In this document: one piece after another, positions 19,102 through 28,040 of the stretch
Layout: every line of letters begins with the position of its first letter
Numbering within the stretch: the stretch's first letter is position 1
Assembly: GCF_003610235.1 (NCBI RefSeq)
Contig: NZ_RAPR01000001.1
Coordinates: 1,612,001-1,676,000 of the forward strand
Reading direction: 5' to 3'
DNA: 64,000 nucleotides
DNA from: Catellatospora citrea
GTDB lineage: Bacteria; Actinomycetota; Actinomycetes; Mycobacteriales; Micromonosporaceae
Made by a program: the position numbers and the translations under genes
The notes under the pieces: model-generated
Told to the model about the DNA's origin: nothing
The model's database searches: none
Seen by the model: only the letters and a program-made list of their open reading frames with translations

Positions 19102-20718
19102 TCAGCCCTTCGAGAACATGCCGAGCATGCGCCGGGTGACGGCGAACCCGCCGATGATGTTGACGGTGGCCAGCAGGATCGCCGCGGCGGCGAGCACGGT
19201 CACGGCGAGGCTGCCGCCCTGCCCGAGCTGCAGCAGCGCGCCGACCACGATGATCCCGGAGATCGCGTTGGTCACCGACATCAGCGGGGTGTGCAGCGCG
19301 TGGTGCACCTTGCCGACGACGTAGTAGCCGATGACAACGGCCAGCGCGAACACGGTGAAGTTGCCGACGAACTCCTTCGGCGCGAACGCGGTCAGCCCGA
19401 ACAGCACCGCCGCGCCCAGGCCCACGTACGCGAAGGTCCGCCCTGGCGAGGCCGGTCTCTTCACCGCAGCGGCCACGGGCGCGGGTGCGGCGGCCTGCGG
19501 CGCGGCCGACACCTGCACCGGCGGCGGGGGCCAGGTCACCGCGCCGTCGCGGGCCACCGTCATGGACCGCTGCACGACGTCGTCGAAGTCGAGCACCAGC
19601 CGGCCGTCCCGGCCCGGGGTGAGCAGCTTCATCAGGTTCAGCAGGTTCGTCGCGTACAGCTGCGAGGCCTGGGCCGGCAGCCGCGCGGGCAGGTCGGTGT
19701 ACCCGATGATGGACACCCCGTTGCCGGTGACGACCAGCTCGCCGGGGACCGTGCCCTCGACGTTGCCGCCCTGCGCCGCGCCCATGTCGACGATGACGCT
19801 GCCGGGGCGCATGCTCGCCACGTGCTCGGCGGTCAGCAGTCGCGGCGCCGGGCGGCCCGGGATCAGCGCCGTCGTGATGATGATGTCGACCTCGGCGGCC
19901 TGCTCGGCGTAGAGCTCCGCGGCGCGGCGGTCGTAGTCGGCCGAGGTCTGCTTGGCGTACCCGTCGCCGCCGCCCTGCTGCTCGACGGCCACGGCCAGGA
20001 ACTCGCCGCCCATCGAGCGCACCTGCTCGGCCACCTCCGGCCGGGGGTCGGTGGCCCGCACGATCGCGCCCAGGCTCTTCGCCGCGCCGATCGCGGCCAG
20101 CCCGGCCACGCCGGCTCCGGCGACCAGCACCTTGGCCGGCGGGACCTTGCCCGCGGCGGTGACCTGCCCGGCGAAGAACCGGCCGAAGGTGTGCGCGGCC
20201 TCGACCACCGCGCGGTAGCCGGCGATGTTCGCCATCGAGCTGAGCACGTCCATCGACTGGGCGCGGGAGATGCGCGGCACCGCGTCCATCGCCAGCACGC
20301 TGACCTCCCGGCGGGCCAGCGCGTCGACCAGCTCCGGGTTGACGGCCGGTCCGATCAGGCTGATCAGCGTCGTGCCCGCGCGCAGCGCGTCGACCTCGGC
20401 CGGCGACGGCGGATTGACCTTGAGCAGGACGTCGGCCTGCCAGCAGTCGTCGCGGCTGCAGATCTTCGCGCCCGCGGCCTCGTACGCGTCGTCGGAGAAG
20501 CTCGACCGCAGGCCCGCGCCGGACTCGACCTCGACCTCGTAACCGAGCTCCACGAGCTGCCGCACCACCGCCGGCGTCACCGCCACCCGTGTCTCCGCCG
20601 CGGCCGACTCGGCGGCGACGCCGAGTCGCTGCGTCGTGGCCGGACCTTCTCTGGTACCCGTGAGCCCGTCCGGCTCCCCCAGGTCATGCTGCTGCCCCAC
20701 CACGACTCCCGTCGACAT
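19102..20718 (-). CDS. pntA: NAD(P) transhydrogenase subunit alpha (fused form)
   Basis: 538-residue alpha subunit. The N-terminal part (to about residue 400) is the NAD(H)-binding dI domain, related to alanine dehydrogenase, with [12 protein letters not shown], the Rossmann motif [23 protein letters not shown] and [11 protein letters not shown]. The last 110 residues form membrane helices ending with the [16 protein letters not shown] segment. Here dI and the membrane segment are fused in one polypeptide, as in enteric PntA; many other bacteria split them into PntAA and PntAB. The ATG at 20718 has no clear ribosome-binding site, so the transcript may be leaderless or the start slightly downstream. 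It is divergent from the EamA gene. Confidence 0.94.
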   Translation of the reverse strand: MSTGVVVGQQHDLGEPDGLTGTREGPATTQRLGVAAESAAAETRVAVTPAVVRQLVELGYEVEVESGAGLRSSFSDDAYEAAGAKICSRDDCWQADVLLKVNPPSPAEVDALRAGTTLISLIGPAVNPELVDALARREVSVLAMDAVPRISRAQSMDVLSSMANIAGYRAVVEAAHTFGRFFAGQVTAAGKVPPAKVLVAGAGVAGLAAIGAAKSLGAIVRATDPRPEVAEQVRSMGGEFLAVAVEQQGGGDGYAKQTSADYDRRAAELYAEQAAEVDIIITTALIPGRPAPRLLTAEHVASMRPGSVIVDMGAAQGGNVEGTVPGELVVTGNGVSIIGYTDLPARLPAQASQLYATNLLNLMKLLTPGRDGRLVLDFDDVVQRSMTVARDGAVTWPPPPVQVSAAPQAAAPAPVAAAVKRPASPGRTFAYVGLGAAVLFGLTAFAPKEFVGNFTVFALAVVIGYYVVGKVHHALHTPLMSVTNAISGIIVVGALLQLGQGGSLAVTVLAAAAILLATVNIIGGFAVTRRMLGMFSKG

Positions 20719-20877
20719 TGACTAGATCAATCGAGATGACAGTCATGGTGTGGCCACGACACAGCGGACGTCAATGAACGCACCCAGTAATCGAAACCAC
20801 ACTTACGCGGTCACCCCGCACGGCGAGCACCGATGCCCGCCCCGAGTTACCAACTCCACACGGCGGTCGCGGTGACC

Positions 20878-20928
20878 GTTCGGCATCCGCCGAACCGACC
20901 CGGGCATACTGTTCGGCGCGCGCCGAAC
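20878..20928 (+). promoter_or_regulatory. Two identical-arm palindromic operators before the EamA gene
   Basis: GTTCGGC-N4-GCCGAAC occurs twice, at 20878-20895 and 20911-20928. The centres are 33 bp apart, about three helical turns, so a regulator would bind the same face. A -10-like TACTGT lies at 20908-20913 between and partly within them; the first palindrome covers the -35 position and the second the start point. This is the layout of a repressor site controlling the exporter gene, and perhaps pntA on the other side. The regulator is not identified. Confidence 0.6.
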
Positions 20929-20951
20929 CTTCCGGGGCATACCGTCGTGCC

Positions 20952-21866
20952 ATGACGATCAAGACTGCTCCGCGTGCCGACCACCGGCTGCTGCCGCTCG
21001 CCGCGGCACTCGTGACGGTGCTGCTGTGGGCCTCGGCGTTCGTGGCGATCCGCTACGTCGGACGGGAGCTGTCCGCCGGCGCGCTGTCCCTGGGCCGGCT
21101 GGTCGTGGCCGCGGTGGTGCTGGGCCTGATGATGCTGGTCGACGACCGCCGCGCCGCCGTGCGCACCCCGTGGCCGGGCCGCCGGCACTGGCCACGGCTG
21201 CTCACCGTCGGCGTCGTCTGGTTCGGGCTCTACAACATCGCGCTCAACCAGGCCGAGCGGCTGGTCGACGCCGGCACCGCCGCGATGCTGGTCAACGTCG
21301 GGCCGCTGCTGATCGCGATCCTGGCCGGGCTGCTGCTCGGCGAGGGCTTCCCGCGGTCGCTGATCACCGGCAGCCTCGTCGCGTTCGCCGGGGTCGTCCT
21401 GATCGGCACCGCCACGTCGACCACCGCGGGCGTCGACCCGTGGGGTGTCGTGCTGTGCCTGGTCGCCGCAGTGGCGTACGCGGTAGGCGTGGTCGCGCAG
21501 AAGCCGCTGCTGGCCGACCTGTCGGGACTGCGGGTCACCTGGCTGGCGTGCGTGATCGGGGCGGTGTGCTGCCTGCCGTACGCCCCGGCGCTGGTCCGCG
21601 AACTCGGCACGGCCCAGCCGTCGACGGTGGGCTGGCTGGTGTACCTCGGCGTGTTCCCCACCGCGCTGGGCTTCACGACCTGGGCGTACGCGTTGGCCCG
21701 CACCACCGCCGGCAAGCTCGGCGCGACGACGTACCTGGTCCCGGCGGTCGCGATCGTGCTGGCGTGGGCGCTGCTCGGCGAGACGCCGCCGGTGCTCGCG
21801 CTCGCGGGCGGCGCGCTGTGCCTGGTCGGCGTCGCCGTCTCCCGGCGCACCGGCCGGACGCGATGA
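20952..21866 (+). CDS. EamA/DMT-family transporter
   Basis: 304-residue inner-membrane protein with ten hydrophobic helices in two repeated EamA halves (about 15-150 and 160-295). Typical motifs are WASAFVAIRYVGRELS at the first helix and LNQAERLVDAGTAAMLVNVGPLLIAILAGLLLGE, with the second-repeat equivalent in ALARTTAGKLGATTYLVPAVAIVLAWALLGE. Members export amino acids, metabolites or drugs; the substrate here is unknown. The two palindromic operators immediately upstream suggest tight induction by a ligand. The gene converges with an unknown minus-strand gene through a shared hairpin terminator. Confidence 0.88.
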   Translation: MTIKTAPRADHRLLPLAAALVTVLLWASAFVAIRYVGRELSAGALSLGRLVVAAVVLGLMMLVDDRRAAVRTPWPGRRHWPRLLTVGVVWFGLYNIALNQAERLVDAGTAAMLVNVGPLLIAILAGLLLGEGFPRSLITGSLVAFAGVVLIGTATSTTAGVDPWGVVLCLVAAVAYAVGVVAQKPLLADLSGLRVTWLACVIGAVCCLPYAPALVRELGTAQPSTVGWLVYLGVFPTALGFTTWAYALARTTAGKLGATTYLVPAVAIVLAWALLGETPPVLALAGGALCLVGVAVSRRTGRTR

Positions 21867-21885
21867 CCCGGCTCGGCCGCGGCTG

Positions 21886-21924
21886 CCGGCCGGGCCGCGC
21901 GTTTGCCGCCCGCGGCCCGGCCGG
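21886..21924. terminator. Bidirectional terminator between convergent genes
   Basis: Perfect 14-bp inverted repeat (21886-21899 and 21911-21924, 11-base loop) between the stop codons of the EamA gene and the minus-strand unknown gene. It could end both transcripts. Confidence 0.65.
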
Positions 21925-21932
21925 TTCAGCGT

Positions 21933-22463
21933 TCACACATGGTCCGCGCAGCAGGGCGTCGGGTTCGGCACCTCGAACGGCGCGATCCGCCCGCCGGGCG
22001 CCGGGGTGGTGACCAGGGTCAGCACGCCGTCCCGCCACTGCGGGCGGACGTGGTCACGGGTGTCGACCAGGGTGTCCGGCCCCGCCGGCGCGCCCCCGAT
22101 GACCGTGACCCGCTCGATCGCGCTGACGTCGAGCAGCTCGGCGACCGGCAGCGTGCCGGTGAGCCGTTCGACGCCGGGGAAGACCGTCGCCCGGCCGCCC
22201 CGTCCGGCCGCGTGCGCCGCGGCCGCGTGCTCGGCGGCCTCCCGCAGCTCGGGTGCGACCGGCGGCAGGGCGGCCAGGAGTTCGGCCGCGACAGCGCCGC
22301 GGGGCACTGCCAGGCTGGCCGCGACGTGCGGCACCGGGCGGTGCGTCAGATGCGTGCAGGCCACCGCCCCGGCCGGGCGGCCGAGCTGCTGTACGAGGTC
22401 GTACAGCCAGTGCTCGGCCGCCCGCTCCGACTCGTGCCCGAGATCGAGTCCGAGGTGGATCAT
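21933..22463 (-). CDS. Hypothetical protein coupled to PHP-domain protein
   Basis: 176-residue soluble protein of unknown family. The start is ATG at 22463, which shares one base with the stop of the upstream PHP gene (TGATG), so translation is coupled; the frame continues further upstream but inside the PHP gene. Features are an Ala/Leu-rich helical first half with AVACTHLTHRPVPHVAAS, and a second half with GGAPAGPDTLVDTRDHVRPQWRDG that looks like a beta-rich domain. It ends with PTPCCADHV, a Cys pair and His near the C-terminus that might bind metal. The coupling suggests it works with the exported PHP protein, although it has no signal peptide itself. Confidence 0.68.
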   Translation of the reverse strand: MIHLGLDLGHESERAAEHWLYDLVQQLGRPAGAVACTHLTHRPVPHVAASLAVPRGAVAAELLAALPPVAPELREAAEHAAAAHAAGRGGRATVFPGVERLTGTLPVAELLDVSAIERVTVIGGAPAGPDTLVDTRDHVRPQWRDGVLTLVTTPAPGGRIAPFEVPNPTPCCADHV

Positions 22464-24169
22464 CAGCTCGGCAGCACCCAGATCGGGTTGCCGTAGAACC
22501 ACAGGTCCAGCCACGGGTCGGCGGCGCCGATCACGTCCATGGCCGGCCCGGACGGGTCGACCCCCGCGCCCATCAGGCCCGGCGCGCTGCGGTTGCCGTC
22601 AGTGCCACGGACTCGCAGGTAACACGGCTCGTCGACGCGGCCGAGCGCGTACGTGAACGACACCCGGCCGGTCCCCTTGCCGACCTCGAAGGACTTCACG
22701 ACCTTCGCGGTCGGGGCGGTGAACGTGTCGCGGTCGGCGACCGGGCCGGTCACCAGGCCGGCGATCACGTCGACCCGGGCCAGCACCGGCACGAACTGCG
22801 ACCAGTTCGGCGTACCGGCCAGGTCGACGTCGATGGTCAGCTCCACGCTCGTGCCGCGCTTGACCCGCAGCACCCCGCCGAGCGGCGTGCCGGAGTCGCG
22901 CCGCCGGTCCCCGGCCACCCGCGCCCGCACGTCCAGCCCGCTGATCAGGCCGCCGTGGTCGACCCAGACCCGCCCGGCGCGCAGGCCGTCCATGACCGCC
23001 CGGTAGCTGAACGAGCCCGCCCCCACGTGGGTCCGGCTGTACTGGCCCGGCCAGTAGTCACCGGCCTCGGTGAGCAGCGGCCCGTACACCGGGTCGGGGT
23101 AGCGGCCGTCGGTGTTGAAGTCGCCGCCCGGGCCGCGCTGCGCGGTGTCCAGGTAGTTGACGTGCGAGTCGGAGTTCGCGCTGATCCACCAGGGCTTGCC
23201 CTCGGCGAGCAGGCTGTCCCACAGGCCGCCCACGGTGGCGGTCATCCAGTCGAACCCGCCCCAGGTGCGGTAGCTCTCCAGCGGGTAGCCGGGGAACGAC
23301 GCGGCGGACGGGTTGTTGTCGTAGTAGCCGCGGGCCCGGCCCGCGGTCGCCCGGGGCAGGCCGGCGGCCTGGTGACCCGGGGCGCCCTCCATGCCGATCG
23401 CGACGCTGGGGTCGGCGTCGCGCCACCCGCGCACCTCGTGCGGCGAGTCGATGCCGCGCCGCGCCGGGTGGTTGGCCAGGAACAGCGCACCGTCGATGCG
23501 CCGCTTGCGCACCGCCTCGCCGAGGAACCGGATGCCCGCGATGGCGAGCGCCTCGTTCGCGGGCGTCGGGTCGCCCGCGCCCACGACGCTGCCGTCGTAC
23601 GCGTTCTCGAACTCCTTGAGCACGGCCACCTCGTTGCGGCCGGGCGCGACGAAGACGGTGGCGTGCTCGGCCGCCGGGATGTTCCACTCCAGACCCTGGT
23701 AGATCAGCAGGTCCTTGAGCTGCTCCCGGGCGGCGCGGATGTCCGGGTTGACCTTCTCGACGCCGATCTTCGCGTGCGCGACGCTGCCGTGGTCGGTCAC
23801 CACCATCCAGTCCAGGCCGTTGGCACGCGCGTGCCGGGCCTGGTCGACGACCCGGTACATGGCGTCGGAGCTGTACTGCGTGTGGATGTGGTGGTCACCG
23901 GCGAGCCAGTGGAAGCCGCCCTTGGCCTCGCGCTGCCCGCCGTCGCCGTGGGCGTGGGCCGGGGACGGCTGCGCGAGCACGCTGCCCGCGGCGACGCCCG
24001 CGCCGAGCAGGCCGGCGCCGCGCAGCAGCCCGCGCCGCGACACGTCGGCCGGGGACAGCTCGCTGTCCGGCACCGACAGGTCGAGGGCGGGCGGCACATC
24101 GCTCGGCCCGGCGTGGTGATCGTGATCGTGGTCGTGCGGGTGGGTGTGGGGGTGGTGCGAGTGGCCCAT
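22463..24169 (-). CDS. Tat-exported PHP-domain phosphoesterase with His-rich leader
   Basis: 568-residue protein. The first 19 residues contain ten histidines (GHSHHPHTHPHDHDHDHH). A twin-arginine signal follows, with SRRGLLRG at residues 44-51, a hydrophobic stretch and an AHA cleavage site near 73. The mature part is a PHP metallohydrolase: HIH near residues 94-96, VVTDHG near 120, HPARRG near 235 and NSDSH near 325 are the metal ligands, probably for two or three Mn, Fe or Zn ions. A beta-sandwich-like C-terminal region follows. It should act outside the membrane on phosphate esters. The start has AGAAGG nine bases upstream. The His-rich region before the Tat signal is unusual and may load metal before export. 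Confidence 0.85.
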   Translation of the reverse strand: MGHSHHPHTHPHDHDHDHHAGPSDVPPALDLSVPDSELSPADVSRRGLLRGAGLLGAGVAAGSVLAQPSPAHAHGDGGQREAKGGFHWLAGDHHIHTQYSSDAMYRVVDQARHARANGLDWMVVTDHGSVAHAKIGVEKVNPDIRAAREQLKDLLIYQGLEWNIPAAEHATVFVAPGRNEVAVLKEFENAYDGSVVGAGDPTPANEALAIAGIRFLGEAVRKRRIDGALFLANHPARRGIDSPHEVRGWRDADPSVAIGMEGAPGHQAAGLPRATAGRARGYYDNNPSAASFPGYPLESYRTWGGFDWMTATVGGLWDSLLAEGKPWWISANSDSHVNYLDTAQRGPGGDFNTDGRYPDPVYGPLLTEAGDYWPGQYSRTHVGAGSFSYRAVMDGLRAGRVWVDHGGLISGLDVRARVAGDRRRDSGTPLGGVLRVKRGTSVELTIDVDLAGTPNWSQFVPVLARVDVIAGLVTGPVADRDTFTAPTAKVVKSFEVGKGTGRVSFTYALGRVDEPCYLRVRGTDGNRSAPGLMGAGVDPSGPAMDVIGAADPWLDLWFYGNPIWVLPS

Positions 24170-24310
24170 GCGATGCCTTCTCTCCAGAGAGCGGTGCGCG
24201 CCTTCGCGGGCGGCACGTGCCTGCCCATGACACGGGGCTGGAGCGAACGGCAGGTGACCGGAAGCCACCGCGACGCGGGCATACGGATGACCGCATGATC
24301 GGTGGCGGGG

Positions 24311-24348
24311 TTCCGGGAGGCGGGCCCGTCGGCGGCCGCCTCCCGGAA
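24311..24348 (-). terminator. Terminator of the pyrimidine catabolism operon
   Basis: Perfect 13-bp inverted repeat (24311-24323 and 24336-24348, 12-base loop) located 11 bases after the luciferase-like gene stop on the minus strand. It is the expected position for the operon terminator. Confidence 0.65.
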
Positions 24349-24359
24349 CAGGGATCCGG

Positions 24360-25361
24360 TCAGCGTGACTTGATCGCGGGGATGACCTGTTCGCCGTACG
24401 CGCGCAGGGTCTCCTCCTTCGCGTCGTGCTGCAGGTAGACCGCGAACTGGTCCACGCCCAGCTCCTTGAGCCGGGTCAGCTTCTCGACGTGCGCCTGCAC
24501 GGGGCCGAGCACGCAGAACCGGTCCACGATCTCGTCGGGCACGAAGTCGGCGTGGCTGTTGCCGGCCCGCCCGTGCTCGGCGTAGTCGTATCCCTTGCGG
24601 CCCTTGATGTAGTCGGTCAGCGCCTGCGGCACCGCGCCGGTGTCGCCGTAGCGGGCCACGATGTCGGCGATGTGGTTGCCGACCATGCCGCCGAACCAGC
24701 GCGTCTGCGCCCGCTGGTAGGGCAGGTCGTCGCCGACGTAGGCCGGGGCGGCGACGCAGAACTTCACCGCCATCGGGTCCCGCCCGGCGCGCTCGGCCGC
24801 GTCCCGTACCGCTTTGATCATCCAGGCGGCGATGTCGAGGTCGGCGAGCTGCAGGATGAAGCCGTCGGCGACCTCGCCGGTCAGCTTCAGCGCCTTCGGC
24901 CCGTACGCCGCGACCCACACCTCGAGCTGCGAGTCCGTGACCCACGGGAAGCGCAGCGGCGACCCGCGGTGCGTGATCTCCCGGCCGTTGCCGAGTTCGC
25001 GGATCACGTGCACCGACTCGCGCAGTTCGGCCAGGTTCATCGGCGGTAGGCCGAGGGTGCGCCGGGCGGAGTCGCCGCGGCCGATGCCACAGACGGTGCG
25101 GTTGCCGTACATCTCGTTGAGGGTGGCGAAGGTGCTGGCGGTGACGGTGACGTCACGGGTGCCGGGGTTGGTCACCATCGGGCCGACGACCACCCGCTCG
25201 GTGGCCGCCAGGATCGCGCTGTAGACGACGTACGGCTCCTGCCACAGCAGGTGCGAGTCGAACGACCACACGTGACTGAACCCGGCCGCCTCGGCCCGCT
25301 GGGCGAGCTCGACGACGCGCCTGGCCGGCGGATCGAGCTGGAACACGACTCCGATGTCCAT
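24360..25361 (-). CDS. Luciferase-like (LLM) probable F420-dependent oxidoreductase of pyrimidine operon
   Basis: 333-residue TIM-barrel oxidoreductase of the LLM class, probably using coenzyme F420. The N-terminus MDIGVVFQLDPPARRVVELAQ and the core GPMVTNPGTRDVTVTAS, CGIGRGDSA and WVAAYGPKALKLTGEVADG are typical of the F420 branch (methylene-H4MPT reductase-like). It begins nine bases after the dihydropyrimidinase stop, with GGAGGG before the ATG. No dihydropyrimidine dehydrogenase is visible, so this enzyme could supply a redox step of pyrimidine or hydantoin breakdown; that is a hypothesis. A hairpin terminator follows. Confidence 0.85.
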   Translation of the reverse strand: MDIGVVFQLDPPARRVVELAQRAEAAGFSHVWSFDSHLLWQEPYVVYSAILAATERVVVGPMVTNPGTRDVTVTASTFATLNEMYGNRTVCGIGRGDSARRTLGLPPMNLAELRESVHVIRELGNGREITHRGSPLRFPWVTDSQLEVWVAAYGPKALKLTGEVADGFILQLADLDIAAWMIKAVRDAAERAGRDPMAVKFCVAAPAYVGDDLPYQRAQTRWFGGMVGNHIADIVARYGDTGAVPQALTDYIKGRKGYDYAEHGRAGNSHADFVPDEIVDRFCVLGPVQAHVEKLTRLKELGVDQFAVYLQHDAKEETLRAYGEQVIPAIKSR

Positions 25362-25370
25362 GGTGCCCTC

Positions 25371-26777
25371 CTAGACCAGGTAGCTCGACAGGCCGCGCGG
25401 CAGGTAGCGGCCGTGGCCCTTGCGGCCGTGGTACTGCCCGCCGGACACCAGCACGCTGCCCCGGGAGAGCACCGTGTCGACCCTGCCCGCGATCTCGTAG
25501 CCCTCGTACGCGGAGTGGTCCATGTTCATGTGGTGCGTGTCGACGCTGATCCGGGTGCGGCCGTTCGGGTCGTAGACGACGATGTCGGCGTCGGAGCCCG
25601 GCGCGATCGCGCCCTTGCGCGGGTACAGGCCGAACATGCGCGCCGGCGTCGTCGCGATCGTCTCCACCCAGCGCTCCAGCGACAGCTTGCCGTCGACGAC
25701 GCCTTGGTAGAGCAGGTCGACGCGGTGTTCGACGCCGCCGATGCCGTTGGGGATCTTCGAGAAGTCGCCGAGGCCGAGTTCCTTCTGGTCCTTGAAGCAG
25801 AACGGGCAGTGGTCCGTCGACACGATCGCGAGATCGTTGCTGCGCAGCCCGCGCCACAGATCCCGCTGGTGGCTCTCCTGCTTCGAGCGCAGCGGCGTCG
25901 AGCACACCCACTTCGCGCCCTCGAACCCCGGTGCGCCGAGCTGGTCTTCGAGAGTCAGGTAGAGGTATTGGGGGCAGGTCTCGGCGAAGACGTTGCGGCC
26001 GGTGTCGCGGGCGGCGGCGACGGCTTCGAGGGCTTGGGACGCCGACAGGTGCACGATGTAGAGCGGGGTGTCGCCGGCGACCTGAGCGAGGGAGATCGCG
26101 CGTCGGGTGGCTTCGGCTTCGAGTTCGGCGGGTCTGGTGAGGCCGTGGTTGATCGGGTCGGTTTCACCGCGGGACAGGGCCTGGCCGATGAGGACGTCGA
26201 TGGCGATGCCGTTCTCGGCATGCATCATGATCATGGAGCCGTTGTCGCGGGCCTTCTGCATGGCGCGCAGGATCTGGCCGTCGTCGCTGTAGAACACGCC
26301 GGGGTATGCCATGAACAGCTTGAAGCTGCTGATGCCCTCGGCGTCGACGAGGGAGTCCATGGCCTTCAACGACTCGTCGTCGACCCCGCCGATGATCATG
26401 TGGAAGCCGTAGTCGATGTGGCAGTTGCCCTCGGCCTTGGCGTGCCAGGCCGCGAGGCCCTCGTGCACGTTCTCGCCGGAACGCTGCACCGCGAAGTCGA
26501 TGATCGTGGTGGTCCCGCCGAACGCGGCCGCGCGGGTGCCGGACTCGAAGGTGTCGGACGCGAACGTGCCGCCGAACGGCAGCTCCATGTGGGTGTGCGC
26601 GTCCACGCCGCCGGGGATGACGTACTTGCCGGTCGCGTCGATGACCTCGACATCGGCGCCGACCGGCGCGAGACCGGGGGCGAACAGGGCGGCGATCGTC
26701 TCGCCGTCGACGAGCACGTCGGCGGCGTGGCGTCCGGTGGGCGTGACGACGGTGCCGCCGGTGATCAGGATGGCCAT
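25371..26777 (-). CDS. hydA: Dihydropyrimidinase / D-hydantoinase
   Basis: 468-residue cyclic amidohydrolase that opens dihydrouracil or dihydrothymine to the N-carbamoyl-beta-amino acid. Binuclear metal-site motifs are GGVDAHTHMELPFGG (near residue 55), the carboxylated lysine in SSFKLFMAYPG (near 150), HAENG (near 182), YIVHLSAS (near 235) and STDHCPF (near 315). The start at 26777 has GGAG upstream. It is second in an operon after beta-ureidopropionase (14-bp gap) and before the LLM oxidoreductase. Family members also act on hydantoins, so substrate range is uncertain, but the pairing with a ureidopropionase favours pyrimidine catabolism. Confidence 0.93.
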   Translation of the reverse strand: MAILITGGTVVTPTGRHAADVLVDGETIAALFAPGLAPVGADVEVIDATGKYVIPGGVDAHTHMELPFGGTFASDTFESGTRAAAFGGTTTIIDFAVQRSGENVHEGLAAWHAKAEGNCHIDYGFHMIIGGVDDESLKAMDSLVDAEGISSFKLFMAYPGVFYSDDGQILRAMQKARDNGSMIMMHAENGIAIDVLIGQALSRGETDPINHGLTRPAELEAEATRRAISLAQVAGDTPLYIVHLSASQALEAVAAARDTGRNVFAETCPQYLYLTLEDQLGAPGFEGAKWVCSTPLRSKQESHQRDLWRGLRSNDLAIVSTDHCPFCFKDQKELGLGDFSKIPNGIGGVEHRVDLLYQGVVDGKLSLERWVETIATTPARMFGLYPRKGAIAPGSDADIVVYDPNGRTRISVDTHHMNMDHSAYEGYEIAGRVDTVLSRGSVLVSGGQYHGRKGHGRYLPRGLSSYLV

Positions 26778-26791
26778 GGGGGTCTCCGCTC

Positions 26792-27631
26792 TCAGGCCTG
26801 GGTCAGCGGGCCATAGGCGTCGGGCCGGCGGTCCCGGTAGAACGCCCACCGGTCGCGCACCTCGGCCAGCAGACCGAGATCCAGGTCCCGCACCACCAGC
26901 TCCGGCTGATGCGCATCGGCGGGCTCGCCGACGAACCTGCCCTCGGGGTCGACGAAGTAGGAGGTGCCGTAGAAGTCGTCGTCGCCCAGGTCCTCGATGC
27001 CCACCCGGTTGATCGCCCCGATGAAGTACTCGTTGGCCACCGCGGACGCGGGCTGCTCCAGCTTCCAGAGATACGAGGACAGGCCGCGGCTGGTCGCGGA
27101 CGGGTTGAACACCAGCTGCGCGCCGTTGAGGCCGAGCGCGCGCCAGCCCTCGGGGAAGTGCCGGTCGTAGCAGATGTACACCCCGACCCTGCCCACCGCC
27201 GTGTCGAACACCGGGTAGCCCAGGTTGCCCGGCCGGAAGTAGAACTTCTCCCAGAACCCCTTCACCTGCGGAATATGGGTCTTGCGGTACTTGCCCAGAT
27301 AGGAGCCGTCGGCGTCGACCACCGCCGCGGTGTTGTACAGCACGCCGGGCTGCTCCTGCTCGTACATCGGCAGCACCATCACCATGCCCAGCTCACGAGC
27401 CAACGCCTGGAACCGCTCGGTCGTCGGACCCGGAATCGACTCCGCGTAGGAGTAGTACTGCGCATCCTGCACCTGGCAGAAGTACGGGCCGTAGAACAGC
27501 TCCTGAAAGCAGATCACCTTCGCGCCCTGCGCGGCGGCCTGCCGCGCGTACTCCTCATGCGCCTTGATCATTGATTCCTTGTCACCGGTCCAGGTCGTCT
27601 GGACCAGCGCGGCACGGATGATGTCTGACAT
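26792..27631 (-). CDS. Beta-ureidopropionase (nitrilase superfamily)
   Basis: 279-residue carbon-nitrogen hydrolase. The Glu-Lys-Cys triad is Glu44 (CFQELFYGPYF), Lys117 (KYRKTHIPQ) and Cys154 (VYICYDRHFPE). The sequence is of the branch containing N-carbamoyl-beta-alanine amidase and N-carbamoylputrescine amidase. Adjacent dihydropyrimidinase makes N-carbamoyl-beta-alanine to beta-alanine plus ammonia and CO2 the likely reaction. It is the first gene of the operon; GGACGGAG lies before the ATG. The 400-bp region upstream contains a candidate operator. Confidence 0.9.
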   Translation of the reverse strand: MSDIIRAALVQTTWTGDKESMIKAHEEYARQAAAQGAKVICFQELFYGPYFCQVQDAQYYSYAESIPGPTTERFQALARELGMVMVLPMYEQEQPGVLYNTAAVVDADGSYLGKYRKTHIPQVKGFWEKFYFRPGNLGYPVFDTAVGRVGVYICYDRHFPEGWRALGLNGAQLVFNPSATSRGLSSYLWKLEQPASAVANEYFIGAINRVGIEDLGDDDFYGTSYFVDPEGRFVGEPADAHQPELVVRDLDLGLLAEVRDRWAFYRDRRPDAYGPLTQA

Positions 27632-28040
27632 GGTGCGGTCTCCGTCCTGCTAGCGGTTCGGCTCGGCGAGACGCCCGCCCGCGGCCTGGTCCGCCGGCGC
27701 CGACGGGCTCCTCACCACCAGGCCCGTCGCGCGGCGCCGGATGCGGACGGCGAGGTCGGCATGGTTGGAGTCAACCGGCACGGCAGCAGCGGCGGAATTG
27801 GCGCATGGTCCGACATCGGTCTGCCCGGCCCCTAAGCCGTTTGTACTGTCCTACAAACCGTTCGCCGCGAACTGCTACGCCGTCCAGGCTCCGCCCCGTG
27901 GGTCATGAGGCTCGATGGCGACACAGCGTTTCCTTTCCCGTCGACTGTCGCCTATGTTGGTGCCGCGGGCCCCTGACCGGCTCAGCGCTGAATCCGGCCG
28001 GGCCTCACCCTGCCGTGGCACCGATCAGGGGGAGAAACCG
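27632..28040. promoter_or_regulatory. Divergent regulatory region between pyrimidine operon and FN3 gene
   Basis: A 409-bp gap with no convincing gene. It contains GGTTG-N4-CAACC (27763-27776), a palindrome GTTTGTA-N6-TACAAAC (27839-27858), and for the plus strand TTCCTT (27930-27935) and TATGTT (27953-27958), 17 bp apart, about 80 bases before the FN3 gene start. The GTTTGTA palindrome is AT-rich against its surroundings and is a candidate operator for the pyrimidine operon or its divergent neighbour. Confidence 0.5.

Noticed and set aside
27632..28040. A small gene or riboswitch in the 409-bp gap
   Set aside because: No frame with a good start and codon pattern, and no recognisable riboswitch consensus; only palindromes and a promoter were seen.
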